Part shown: one piece after another, positions 41,447 to 50,313 of the stretch
Numbering within the stretch: position 1 is the stretch's first letter
How the letters are laid out: every line of letters begins with the position of its first letter
From: Nitrosomonas sp. Nm132
GTDB lineage: Bacteria > Pseudomonadota > Gammaproteobacteria > Burkholderiales > Nitrosomonadaceae
NCBI RefSeq assembly: GCF_900100485.1
Contig: NZ_FNDH01000003.1
Coordinates: 62,001 to 126,000, forward strand
Direction of reading: 5' to 3'
Length of the DNA stretch: 64,000 bases
Position numbers and translations under genes: made by a program
Notes under the pieces: model-generated
Database searches by the model: none
Told to the model about the DNA's origin: nothing
What the model saw: the letters and a program-made list of their open reading frames with translations, nothing else

Positions 41447-42085
41447 TCAGGCAAACAACCATGGCTGTTCTTTCCGTCGCTTTTCTTCAAACTGTTTAAT
41501 TTCATCGGCATGCTGCAAGGTCAAACCGATCTCGTCCAATCCGTTGATTAGACAATATTTTCGGAATGGATCGATATCAAAATTGTAGGTTTCATTACCC
41601 GGCGTCGTCACCGTCTGGGTCGCCAAATCTACAAAGAGGCAATAGCTATTCGTAGCTACGACTTCATCAATCAGCTTATTCACGATGTTTGAATCAAGCA
41701 CGATGGGTAATAAACCTATCTTAAAACAGTTATTGAAAAAGATATCCGCAAAACTCGGCGCAATGATCACCTGGAAGCCATAATCCTGAAGTGCCCAGGG
41801 TGCATGCTCCCGACTTGATCCACAACCGAAATTATCGCGTGTAATCAGAATTTGCGCACCCTGATAGCGAAGCTGATTAAGTATAAAATCAGGGTTGATT
41901 TTACGCTGCGATACGTCCATTCCCGGTTCGCCCCGATCAAGATAGCGCCATTCATCAAATAAATTCTGACCAAAACCAGAACGCTTGATCGACTTCAGGA
42001 ATTGTTTGGGAATAATGGCATCCGTATCTACATTAGCACGGTCAAGTGGGACCGCCAGTCCTCTGCAATGTTCAAATTTCTTCAT
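41447..42085 (-). CDS. leuD: 3-isopropylmalate dehydratase small subunit
   Basis: The 212-residue swivel-domain subunit of isopropylmalate isomerase pairs with LeuC. It contains [19 protein letters not shown] (about residues 16-34) and the substrate loop [16 protein letters not shown] near 83-98. Length is normal. It lies 7 bases after the small lipoprotein gene and 30 bases before leuB. Confidence 0.97.
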   Translation of the reverse strand: MKKFEHCRGLAVPLDRANVDTDAIIPKQFLKSIKRSGFGQNLFDEWRYLDRGEPGMDVSQRKINPDFILNQLRYQGAQILITRDNFGCGSSREHAPWALQDYGFQVIIAPSFADIFFNNCFKIGLLPIVLDSNIVNKLIDEVVATNSYCLFVDLATQTVTTPGNETYNFDIDPFRKYCLINGLDEIGLTLQHADEIKQFEEKRRKEQPWLFA

Positions 42086-42092
42086 CTTTTGT

Positions 42093-42221
42093 TTACTGAG
42101 CAGACCTCTCGATTACCTCGCCACCCCGCTGAATATCCTTACCAACCCCCTGCAGTGTATGACAACCAGACAACTGCAGAACAGTCATCAGCAATGCAAT
42201 CGATACAGACAACACCCTCAT
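42093..42221 (-). CDS. Entericidin-type small lipoprotein
   Basis: This 42-residue ORF, too short for most gene callers, begins [20 protein letters not shown]. It has a lipobox LSGC with the acylated Cys at 20, followed by [22 protein letters not shown]. That tail is the entericidin A/B pattern (QGxGxDIxxGGxxIE). GGAG lies seven bases before the ATG at 42221. Entericidins are tiny envelope lipoproteins described as a toxin/antidote pair in E. coli. A single copy between leuC and leuD is a known arrangement in betaproteobacteria, and its role there is unclear. Confidence 0.88.
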   Translation of the reverse strand: MRVLSVSIALLMTVLQLSGCHTLQGVGKDIQRGGEVIERSAQ

Positions 42222-42255
42222 TCATGTCTCCTTAAATAAAAAATAGAGCCTTTAA

Positions 42256-43668
42256 CTATTCATTCATTGTGCGAACATCGACGAAATGACCAGCCACTGC
42301 TGCTGCCGCTGCCATTGCGGGGCTGACCAAATGCGTTCTTCCCCCTGGTCCCTGTCTTCCCTCAAAATTACGATTCGATGTAGAAGCACAGCGCTCGCCA
42401 GGCATAAGTCTGTCATCGTTCATGGCCAAGCACATGGAACAGCCCGGTTCGCGCCATTCAAACCCTGCCTCCCGGAAAATTCTATCGATCCCCTCCTGCT
42501 CAGCTTGAGATTTTACCAAACCAGAACCCGGAACCACGAGCGCCAGCTTGATATTAGGAGCAATGTGCTTACCTTTCAATATCATTGCAGCTTCCCGCAG
42601 ATCTTCTATTCGTGAATTGGTACATGAGCCAATAAAAATCTTGTCAAGAAGAATTTCACGAACCGGCGTATTGGGTAAAAGCCCCATGTATTTCAAAGCA
42701 TTCTCAGTATCGTGGCGCTTGATTGGATCAACTATCAAAGCAGGATCAGGCACGCGCCCTTCAATTGAAGTCACCATTTCAGGAGAGGTTCCCCACGTCA
42801 CCTGAGGTTTAATTTGCTCTGCCTCCAGTTTTACTACACGATCGAATATCGCTCCTTCATCACTTTTCAAGGTGCGCCAATAGGAAGCTGCTTGTTCCAA
42901 CATTGCACCCTTCGGTGCAAAAGGACGTCCTTTAATGTATTCAATCGTAGTTTCATCCACCGCGATCATACCTGCACGCGCACCAGCCTCAATGGCCATA
43001 TTGCAAAGCGTCATTCTCCCTTCCATACTCAGCGCCCGTATAGCGCTACCTGCAAATTCAATCGCGTAACCTGTACCCCCTGCCGTACCGATCTCGCCAA
43101 TAATCGCCAGCGCAATATCTTTAGCCGTTACGCCATATCCCAACTTGCCTTCGACCAATATCTGCATCGACTTGGATTTTTTAGTCAACAGACACTGAGT
43201 AGCCAGCACGTGCTCTACTTCGGAAGTCCCGATGCCAAAGGCAAGGCAACCAAAGGCACCATGGGTACTGGTATGTGAATCTCCACATACTACCGTCATT
43301 CCTGGTAACGTCGCACCCTGCTCCGGACCAATGACATGCACGATACCTTGCCGTTGATCGCTCATTCTGAACTCGGTAATACCTAATTCCTCGCAATTCT
43401 GATCCAGCGTTTCCACTTGCAGGCGCGATGTAGGATCTTTAATACCTCTGCTTCTGTCGGTCGTGGGCACATTGTGATCGGCTACAGCCAGAATCGAATT
43501 CACTCGCCAGGGTTTGCGCCTGGCCAATTTCAATCCCTCGAACGCCTGAGGGCTGGTTACTTCGTGCACCAGATGGCGATCAATATAAAGAATAACCATG
43601 CTGTCCGGTTTGTCTGATTCCGCATGCACCACATGGCTTTCCCAAAGTTTGTCATATAAAGTCTTCAT
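42256..43668 (-). CDS. leuC: 3-isopropylmalate dehydratase large subunit
   Basis: The 470-residue aconitase-type subunit binds a [4Fe-4S] cluster through one Cys in [14 protein letters not shown] (near residue 350) and two in [12 protein letters not shown] (near 410). It starts [18 protein letters not shown] at 43668. The open frame extends to 43770 but that leader is not family-like. It is the first gene of the leuC-entericidin-leuD-leuB run and is divergent from acs. The promoters should lie in the 180 bases between them. Confidence 0.97.
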   Translation of the reverse strand: MKTLYDKLWESHVVHAESDKPDSMVILYIDRHLVHEVTSPQAFEGLKLARRKPWRVNSILAVADHNVPTTDRSRGIKDPTSRLQVETLDQNCEELGITEFRMSDQRQGIVHVIGPEQGATLPGMTVVCGDSHTSTHGAFGCLAFGIGTSEVEHVLATQCLLTKKSKSMQILVEGKLGYGVTAKDIALAIIGEIGTAGGTGYAIEFAGSAIRALSMEGRMTLCNMAIEAGARAGMIAVDETTIEYIKGRPFAPKGAMLEQAASYWRTLKSDEGAIFDRVVKLEAEQIKPQVTWGTSPEMVTSIEGRVPDPALIVDPIKRHDTENALKYMGLLPNTPVREILLDKIFIGSCTNSRIEDLREAAMILKGKHIAPNIKLALVVPGSGLVKSQAEQEGIDRIFREAGFEWREPGCSMCLAMNDDRLMPGERCASTSNRNFEGRQGPGGRTHLVSPAMAAAAAVAGHFVDVRTMNE

Positions 43669-43848
43669 CTTACGATATTCCAAAAGAACAAGTTCATTAT
43701 CCCATAAAGCAGAATTAAGCAGTAGATTGTCATTCAAGCGTAATAAATATAGCCATATAGTTAAGAGCAACTTCCTTCAAGCTCCATGAATGGTACAATT
43801 TTCTTGTTCATCATTCGTCCCAAAAATAATGAAATAAAGGATTGCCTT

Positions 43849-45819
43849 ATGTCTACCATCGAATCCGTACTACATGAAACACGCATCTTTCCTCCTTCCT
43901 CGGAATTTGTTGAACAGACCAATCTGGCTGGTATGGCAGCTTATCAAGCACTGTGTACTGAGGCTGAGAAAGATTACCCAGGTTTCTGGAGCAAACTGGC
44001 ACAAAAGCATATCCTATGGCATAAATCTTTTACACAAACTCTGAATGATTCAGACCCTCCTTTCTTTAAATGGTTTGAGGACGGTCAACTTAATATTTCG
44101 TATAACTGCCTTGATCGGCACCTTGCTAGTCAACCGGACAAAGTAGCTATTATTTTTGAGGCTGATGATGGCAGTGTGAGTCATTGCACCTACCGTGAGC
44201 TGTATCAGCGTGTTTGTCAGTTTGCTAACGGTTTGAAAGCGCTTAATGTTAAAAAAGGCGATCGTATTATCATTTACATGCCCATGCGTATTGAAGCCGT
44301 TGTCGCCATGCAAGCATGCGCACGCATCGGCGCTATTCACTCAGTCGTATTTGGTGGTTTTTCTGCTAAAAGCTTACACGAACGTATCGTTGACGCCAGT
44401 GCGGTAGCCGTTATTACCGCTGATGAGCAAACGCGTGGTGGCAAAAATCACCCCCTCAAAGCGATTGTCGATGAGGCTATCAATATGGGTGGTACAGATT
44501 CAGTCAAATCAGTCATCGTTTATAAACATGCGGGTGTTGACACGTCATGGCAGACCGGTCGCGATATCTGGTGGCATGACCTCATCCAGGATAAACAGAC
44601 CGACTGCACGCCAGAATGGGTCGGCGCCGAGCATCCTCTGTTTACACTCTACACTTCCGGTTCCACGGGCAAGCCAAAAGGCGTACAACATTCGTCAGCC
44701 GGTTATCTCCTAGGTGTGATGATCAGCATGCAATGGGTTTTCGACTATAAACCAACGGATATTTTTTGGTGTACTGCCGATGTCGGCTGGATTACCGGTC
44801 ATAGTTATGTAGCGTATGGTCCTCTGGCCATGGGAGCAACCCAAGTCATCTTTGAAGGCGTGCCTACTTATCCCGATGCTGGACGCTTTTGGAAAATCAT
44901 ACAAAATCACAAAGTCACCACCTTCTATACTGCCCCCACTGCAATTCGCTCATTGATAAAGCTAGGAGCAGATCTACCCAGTCAATATGATTTATCTTCG
45001 CTGCGTCTGCTTGGATCCGTGGGTGAACCAATTAATCCTGAAGCCTGGATGTGGTATTACACTGTAGTCGGTCAATCCCGCTGTCCGATCGTAGATACCT
45101 GGTGGCAAACCGAAACCGGCTGCCATATGATCGCACCGCTCCCTGGTGCAATATCCCTCAAGCCTGGTTCATGCACATTCCCTTTACCTGGAATTAGCGC
45201 TGCAGTAGTCGATGAAGCAGGTCATGACGTTGAACAGGGAAAAGGAGGATTCTTGGTCATCAAACGACCGTTTCCTTCACAGATCCGCACACTATGGGGA
45301 GACCCGGAGCGTTTCAAGAAAACTTACTTTCCCCAAGATATTGGCGGTGGTCAATATTATCTGGCAGGTGACTCAGCCCATCGTGATAAAGATGGCTATT
45401 TCTGGATCATGGGACGCATTGACGATGTCCTGAATGTATCCGGCCATCGTCTGGGAACCATGGAAATTGAATCAGCCCTTGTAGCTAATCCGCTGGTTGC
45501 TGAAGCGGCCGTCGTAGGAAAGCCGCATGAAATCAAGGGAGAAATCGTAGTTGCATTTGTCGTACTGAGAGGTAAATGCCCCCATGGCGATCAGGCTTCT
45601 GAAATAGCCAACTCTCTTAGGGAGTGGGTAGCACACGAAATTGGACCCATTGCCAAGCCTGAAGAAATCCGCTTTGGTGATAATCTACCTAAAACACGTT
45701 CAGGTAAAATCATGCGGCGACTGCTCCGCTCTCTTGCCAAAGGAGGAGAAATTACTCAAGATATATCCACTCTCGAGAATCCTGCCATTCTTGACCAACT
45801 CAAACAATCCATCAGTTGA
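43849..45819 (+). CDS. acs: Acetyl-coenzyme A synthetase
   Basis: The 656-residue AMP-forming ligase activates acetate to acetyl-CoA. It has the P-loop [20 protein letters not shown] (about residues 262-281), [12 protein letters not shown] near residue 420, and the C-terminal lysine motif [14 protein letters not shown] whose Lys is acetylated for control in many bacteria. The ATG at 43849 follows AAAGG and gives the normal N-terminus. The upstream extension to 43786 is less likely. Propionyl-CoA synthetase is an alternative, but length and motifs favour Acs. Confidence 0.93.
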   Translation: MSTIESVLHETRIFPPSSEFVEQTNLAGMAAYQALCTEAEKDYPGFWSKLAQKHILWHKSFTQTLNDSDPPFFKWFEDGQLNISYNCLDRHLASQPDKVAIIFEADDGSVSHCTYRELYQRVCQFANGLKALNVKKGDRIIIYMPMRIEAVVAMQACARIGAIHSVVFGGFSAKSLHERIVDASAVAVITADEQTRGGKNHPLKAIVDEAINMGGTDSVKSVIVYKHAGVDTSWQTGRDIWWHDLIQDKQTDCTPEWVGAEHPLFTLYTSGSTGKPKGVQHSSAGYLLGVMISMQWVFDYKPTDIFWCTADVGWITGHSYVAYGPLAMGATQVIFEGVPTYPDAGRFWKIIQNHKVTTFYTAPTAIRSLIKLGADLPSQYDLSSLRLLGSVGEPINPEAWMWYYTVVGQSRCPIVDTWWQTETGCHMIAPLPGAISLKPGSCTFPLPGISAAVVDEAGHDVEQGKGGFLVIKRPFPSQIRTLWGDPERFKKTYFPQDIGGGQYYLAGDSAHRDKDGYFWIMGRIDDVLNVSGHRLGTMEIESALVANPLVAEAAVVGKPHEIKGEIVVAFVVLRGKCPHGDQASEIANSLREWVAHEIGPIAKPEEIRFGDNLPKTRSGKIMRRLLRSLAKGGEITQDISTLENPAILDQLKQSIS

Positions 45820-45840
45820 GCTGAAAGAGCTCTTTTTTTA
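45818..45840 (+). terminator. Rho-independent terminator of acs
   Basis: A stem GAGCT (45818-45822) and AGCTC (45828-45832) with loop GAAAG overlaps the acs stop codon and is followed by seven T residues. The short stem plus the T-run fits intrinsic termination. Confidence 0.6.
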
Positions 45841-45876
45841 GTTTAATACAGCTCCAAGCATTCCATCGAAATAAAC

Positions 45877-46842
45877 ATGAATCTACCCAATATAATCGAC
45901 TACGATTTCGGAATCAGCGCTATCGATGCGGAGTACCATCGCTCTGGCCGCGCAGCGATTCACCTGATTACTGAGAACGGTATTGCCGCTTTAGTTGATA
46001 CGGGCACTCAATTTTCCGTGCCAGGTGTCATGCAAGTGCTACAAAATAAACAGCTTGCTCCCGAGAAAGTGGCTTATGTATTCCTCACACACATCCATCT
46101 GGATCATGCCGGTGGTGCAAGCGAGTTCATGCGACTGCTGCCCAATGCCAAACTGGTCGTGCATCCGCGCGGCGCAAAATATATGATTAGCCCTGCCAAA
46201 CTGATTGCCGGTGTAATGGCTGTTTATGGGGAAGCTGAATTCAGGCGTCTCTATGGTGAAATTTCCCCCATTGACGAAAACCGCGTTATTGAAGCGCCTG
46301 ATGAAACTCGTATCGACCTGAATGGTCGATCATTATTGTTGCTCGATACCCCTGGCCATGCCCGTCATCACTATTGCATTTTCGATGAGCGGAGTCAGTC
46401 TTTTTTTACTGGAGACACCTTTGGCGTTTCTTATCGAGAGCTTGATGTAGATGGTCTTGAATTCGTTTTTCCAACTACGACACCGGTACAATTTGACCCT
46501 AATGCTGCTCATGCTTCTTTGAATCGGATCATGAGCTATCAGCCGCAATACGCTTTTTTGACACACTATAGCCGTATTGGTCATTTACCTCACCATGCAA
46601 CGCAAATGCACGAACTGATCGATGCATTTGTCAACATAGCCAATCAAGCAATTAACAAAACCTCAGATCGGCGCGAGTTTATTGTACAGGCCTTGAAAAC
46701 ATTATTATGTCAGCGACTTGCAATACACGGCTGCACTTGGTCACCCACAGCGATTTATGAATTATTGCGCCTCGATATTGAACTCAACGCCATGGGATTA
46801 GAAACATGGCTGGATCAATCTGAGAAATCAAATAAGCAGTAA
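45877..46842 (+). CDS. Metallo-beta-lactamase-fold hydrolase
   Basis: This 321-residue protein has the dinuclear zinc motif THIHLDHAG with H72, H74, D76 and H77. Further ligands are H161 in DTPGHARHH and D180 in FFTGDTFG, plus a late His in FLTHYSRIGHLPHH. It belongs to the general MBL-fold hydrolases (thioesterase or lactonase-like) and has no signal peptide. The extra C-terminal helical part (about residues 240-321) is typical of a subgroup next to metabolic genes. Substrate is unknown. It follows acs after a terminator and is probably transcribed alone. Confidence 0.8.
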   Translation: MNLPNIIDYDFGISAIDAEYHRSGRAAIHLITENGIAALVDTGTQFSVPGVMQVLQNKQLAPEKVAYVFLTHIHLDHAGGASEFMRLLPNAKLVVHPRGAKYMISPAKLIAGVMAVYGEAEFRRLYGEISPIDENRVIEAPDETRIDLNGRSLLLLDTPGHARHHYCIFDERSQSFFTGDTFGVSYRELDVDGLEFVFPTTTPVQFDPNAAHASLNRIMSYQPQYAFLTHYSRIGHLPHHATQMHELIDAFVNIANQAINKTSDRREFIVQALKTLLCQRLAIHGCTWSPTAIYELLRLDIELNAMGLETWLDQSEKSNKQ

Positions 46843-47041
46843 TGATCAAACACGGTTATAACTCTTCTACATATTTCATGACATCCCTATTCGATCTGAT
46901 TATCGTCAGACTCAAAAATTGATAGCCTATATCATCAAAGTTATTTACAGTTATAGATTATCGGCGGATACCTTACAGATAAGAAAAATATCAAAAAGCA
47001 TTTCTTGTTATTAATTTTTATGGTCTTACAGGGAGTAATCA

Positions 47042-48106
47042 ATGGATAAGTTGAATGAGTCTATCGCTGGATGGATAAATGCTTTTTCCTTAAGCATGAT
47101 CACAGACAGAAGCTGGTTTGAAATCGCATCAATTCTGACACCATCGGTTATTCTGATTCTTGTCCTGTTCGGCTTCAGTTTCACTCTACAAAATAGAAAG
47201 TGGAAAATCGTAACCTACACTGTTTGCCTGCTGCTCACCTTACTGTTCCTGCCTTATGAATTATTCCGCCAATCTGCCGCCCTATCCAAGGCACAGACAA
47301 ACATTAGCGAAATGCAAACTCGCTTGAAAGGATTGCTGAATGCTTCAGAACTTAACCACATTGAGAATCTAGCCGATAAAGAAGTGGCTTCTAGCATGCT
47401 GGAAGAAACGATTGACAATCTCGAGCAGAAAGAGAAAAAAGAACTGATACTCATTTCATGGCTGATTGCTGAAAATGAAAAGCAATCATTGCGCCTTCAT
47501 GAAGATAAGCAAAAATTGTTTTTTGATGAAATCAAATCGAGCCTTAATGAAGCAAAAGGAGAAATCATCAATACAAGAGAGCCTGTCGATAAGATTTCTG
47601 ATGATATTGTAAAACGAATTGATGGCGATATCAGTCATCTCATTGGAAATAAAATGCAATCCCTCAATCAAGCATTTGATCATTCTTTAAAAACATTCCA
47701 GCAAGAAATCAACTTTTTTGTTCAGAATGAATTCAAAACATACGAAGAAAGATTAGCTACCCTTACTCAGAGGAGCATTGATGAGCTGAGAAATTACACT
47801 AGCAAAGCGGGGCAAGAACTTGATAATAAAATTAGAGATATAGACAGAGAATCATCACATAAACTCGATGAAACTCAAAAAAGTATCGATCACCTAGAAG
47901 GTGCTGTCGAGAACATCAATATGGACAAAATTGTTGCGCACATCAAACAACTCTCGGGTTCAATTGATTTGATTCAGAAGCAAAGCGACGTACAGTTCGA
48001 ATATAACGAATGTATCAGAACGGTGGGATGGATCGATTTGATAGGCAGAGAAGAAGAGTGCAAAAAGCAATTGTATATGAACATGAATGATTTAATTAAT
48101 CAGTAA
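47042..48106 (+). CDS. Unrecognised two-helix membrane protein with long coiled coil
   Basis: I do not recognise this 354-residue protein. It has two transmembrane helices (about residues 30-50 and 55-73). A long alpha-helical, charge-rich coiled-coil region follows (about 80-320, for example QTRLKGLLNASELNHIENLA and SHKLDETQKSIDHLEGAVEN). A short C-terminal part has two Cys residues (NECIRTVGWIDLIGREEECK). The topology suggests an inner membrane anchor with a large helical domain on one side, as in some chemotaxis-like or division-associated proteins, but no signalling motif is visible. A GGGAG site precedes the ATG. It lies at the edge of the accessory region. Confidence 0.7.
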   Translation: MDKLNESIAGWINAFSLSMITDRSWFEIASILTPSVILILVLFGFSFTLQNRKWKIVTYTVCLLLTLLFLPYELFRQSAALSKAQTNISEMQTRLKGLLNASELNHIENLADKEVASSMLEETIDNLEQKEKKELILISWLIAENEKQSLRLHEDKQKLFFDEIKSSLNEAKGEIINTREPVDKISDDIVKRIDGDISHLIGNKMQSLNQAFDHSLKTFQQEINFFVQNEFKTYEERLATLTQRSIDELRNYTSKAGQELDNKIRDIDRESSHKLDETQKSIDHLEGAVENINMDKIVAHIKQLSGSIDLIQKQSDVQFEYNECIRTVGWIDLIGREEECKKQLYMNMNDLINQ

Positions 48107-48299
48107 ATTCCATTGATCCTGCCAGATTATATTCAAAGTTTATTCGTATTGAGTTGATTGATGAACCAATGACTTATGAGAATACTGGCTACAATCCGAC
48201 CAACACCTAACACAACCTGATCAATAAGTAATTTTAACTTACCTGCATCCTGAAGAATGTTTAAACGTTCTATCAATCACACATTGAAGGACATCAAAT

Positions 48300-48662
48300 A
48301 TGATGAAACACTTTGTTTTAATGCTATTTACAGGAGGAATCATTTATTTGACCCTTGGATCAAGCATTACACTAGCTAAAATAGGTTATGCTGTTCATTA
48401 CAGTGACAAGTATCAAGGCAGGAAAACAGCTAATGGCGAAGTTTTCGATCAAAGTAATCTTACGGCAGCGCATAATGAATTCCCTTATGGAACGCTTGTG
48501 AAAGTTACTAATCTTGAAAACAATCGCAGTATAGTCGTTAAAATAAATGATCGTATGGCTCCTCACAACAACAATATCATCGATGTTACCAAACGTGCGG
48601 CAGCAGAACTGGGCTTTATAAAAAAAGGCCGAGTTCATGTTAACCTTGAAGCAGTTAAGTAA
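48300..48662 (+). CDS. Small RlpA-like double-psi beta-barrel protein
   Basis: The 120-residue exported protein has a signal peptide (about residues 1-26). A single double-psi beta-barrel follows with the RlpA/expansin-type pattern TANGEVFDQSNLTAAHNEFP, YGTLVKVTN and INDRMAPHNNNIIDVTKRAA. RlpA proteins cut peptidoglycan strands without peptide stems. This version lacks the lipobox and the C-terminal SPOR domain of full RlpA. The Asp and His of the barrel are present. AAGGA lies upstream of the ATG. Confidence 0.82.
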   Translation: MMKHFVLMLFTGGIIYLTLGSSITLAKIGYAVHYSDKYQGRKTANGEVFDQSNLTAAHNEFPYGTLVKVTNLENNRSIVVKINDRMAPHNNNIIDVTKRAAAELGFIKKGRVHVNLEAVK

Positions 48663-48806
48663 AACAAGGCCATATATTCATATAGTCATTCAATTCAAAC
48701 TGATGCAGCGCTATGGAGGCATCTGTCAGTAGTCCTAGCACTCGACCGAGAATCACATTCTAATGTTGAATATATACTCATCTCACTTCAAAATTCGGCA
48801 TCAATG

Positions 48807-48827
48807 CCTTCTCCCGCTGGGAGAAGG
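48807..48827. repeat. Strong 9-bp hairpin next to a transposase remnant
   Basis: CCTTCTCCC-GCT-GGGAGAAGG is a perfect inverted repeat just outside the 3' side of the broken IS630-type transposase. Such sequences occur as REP-like palindromes or terminators. No T-run follows on either side, so I call it only a hairpin. Confidence 0.55.
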
Positions 48828-48830
48828 TAG

Positions 48831-49427
48831 TTAGCGATCCTGGCCGCGTTTGATCCATCCGTAACCGGCTACCGGATTATGATGGGGATGAGTGGCATCC
48901 ATGAAATAAATAGGGTCTTCGGGGCTTTGCTTGCTTTGAGTGCTTCATAGCATTGCACAAAGACGCGTTGTTTCCCGGTATCAGCCTTATCCGGCACCAG
49001 TTTCGGCTTTTTATAAACATAGCCCATTCGGCATAATAATTGGGTTATGCCGCTTTCGCTGTACGAGATACCCCGGGTTTGTTAGACATAATGCGCGATT
49101 TCTTTGGCAGTCAAATACAGATTTTTATGTAAATGCTGATCCAATGCTTGCCTCTGCAGCTCATTCAGAAAAGACTCGCTACTGCCAACCTCAGACTTCT
49201 GGAGTGCCGACAACCCTCCCTTGCGATAACGCTTATAGTGATTACGCACGGTTTCCCGATCAATCATGAGCGCTTCAGCCACTTGAGTAACCGACTAGCC
49301 TTTTCCTAGCAGGTAGACTATTTTTAGCCGGTCAGCATAACGCTTGTCTGAGGTTTGACGGTGCGCCGCCTCTAAATTGGCAATTTCTTGTGATTTCTTG
49401 TGCAGTGAGCTGGTAACGTGATGACAT
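48831..49427 (-). pseudogene. Broken IS630-family transposase
   Basis: The minus strand from the ATG at 49427 starts MSSRYQLTAQEI. It then shifts frame because of a near-perfect 10-bp tandem duplication (CAAGAAATCA CAAGAAATTG). It continues as ANLEAAHRQTSDKRYADRLK, hits a TAG inside the helix-turn-helix region, continues as SVTQVAEALMIDRETVRNHY, and hits a TAA after TAKEIAHYV. It then shifts frame again to give YFMDATHPHHNPVAGYGWIK. The DATHPHHNPxxGYGW motif and the N-terminal winged helix identify the IS630 family. The DDE domain is cut short at GQDR. At least four lesions show that it is dead. Confidence 0.88.
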
Positions 49428-49598
49428 ATCTAAATTCTAATATATTCACGGCTATGCTGTACTAACTTAAACCAATTTGTGATTCACTAGAAGTATATCT
49501 AGACAAATTAAAGTATGGAGCAGAAATTATACCAATCCATCGTGAAGCTTAATTTGCACTAGCTTGGATCAGAGCTACCCGATGTATTGCGCAGGCGA

Positions 49599-50303
49599 TT
49601 AATACCCCCATTCCTCATACCTGACCGGCAATCTGTTGAGTTCATCCCTGTAAAACCGCCATTTCGGCATGAATTGATCCATCAATCCGATAAAACGGCT
49701 ATTGTGAGTGGGTTCCAGCAGATGGGTCATTTCGTGCACAACGATATATTCCAGGCAAGCCAGCGGTTTCTTGGCCAATTCAGTGTTAAGCCGGATACTG
49801 CCCGAATGATAGCTGCAACTGCCCCACTTGGTTTTCATGCTTTGCACATAGAATCTGTTAACGTGCACACTCATGCGTGATTGCCATTTTTCAATCAATG
49901 CGGGAATGGCCTGCTTGAGATTCTCGCGGTACCAGGCTTCCAGAATCGCCTGCTTTCTTTCTTGGCTTGTTTCCGATCGAATTGAAAGTACCAGCTTGTT
50001 GTGCTTGAGTTCTATTTTTGGCGGCGCTTCTGTTTCTTCAATTTTGAGCAGATAACGCTTTCCCCAGACATAATGGCTTTCACGGTCAATATATTCGCGG
50101 GGTGCTTCCCGTTCCTGAGAACGAAACTTTAATTGCTGTTTCTTGATCCACGCTAGTTTGGAGATGACAAACACCCGGAGAGTGTCGTGTGTCATATTGA
50201 ACGGCGCAGAGACTTTTACTCTACCCTCTGGCGGGTAGACGCATAAATGGACATGCTTGATATTTTTCTGAACGATTTCGACATCCAGGTCATTCAATTT
50301 CAT
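49599..50303 (-). CDS. YgjP-type zinc metallopeptidase (M48/DUF45)
   Basis: From the ATG at 50303 this is a 234-residue protein of the YgjP/DUF45 family. It has the zinc-binding HExxH motif in YIVVHEMTHLLEPTHNSRF and a conserved KTKWGSCSYHSGSIRLN segment before it. The frame is open to 50372 inside hsdR, but a start at 50303, ten bases after the hsdR stop, is more likely. Such WLM/SprT-like peptidases are often the last gene of type I restriction operons; the substrate is unknown. The order hsdM-hsdS-hsdR-peptidase here suggests a shared transcript. No signal peptide. Confidence 0.85.
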   Translation of the reverse strand: MKLNDLDVEIVQKNIKHVHLCVYPPEGRVKVSAPFNMTHDTLRVFVISKLAWIKKQQLKFRSQEREAPREYIDRESHYVWGKRYLLKIEETEAPPKIELKHNKLVLSIRSETSQERKQAILEAWYRENLKQAIPALIEKWQSRMSVHVNRFYVQSMKTKWGSCSYHSGSIRLNTELAKKPLACLEYIVVHEMTHLLEPTHNSRFIGLMDQFMPKWRFYRDELNRLPVRYEEWGY

Positions 50304-50313
50304 GTTCAGGATT

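Noticed and set aside
43720-43760. TTGTCA and TATAGC as an acs promoter
   Set aside because: The spacing is only 15 bases and the match is weak; many similar A/T-rich candidates exist in the region.
49500-49600. Search for tRNA or attachment site at the border of the restriction island
   Set aside because: No cloverleaf or TTCGA-type T-loop sequence and no flanking direct repeat could be found by eye on either side of the island.
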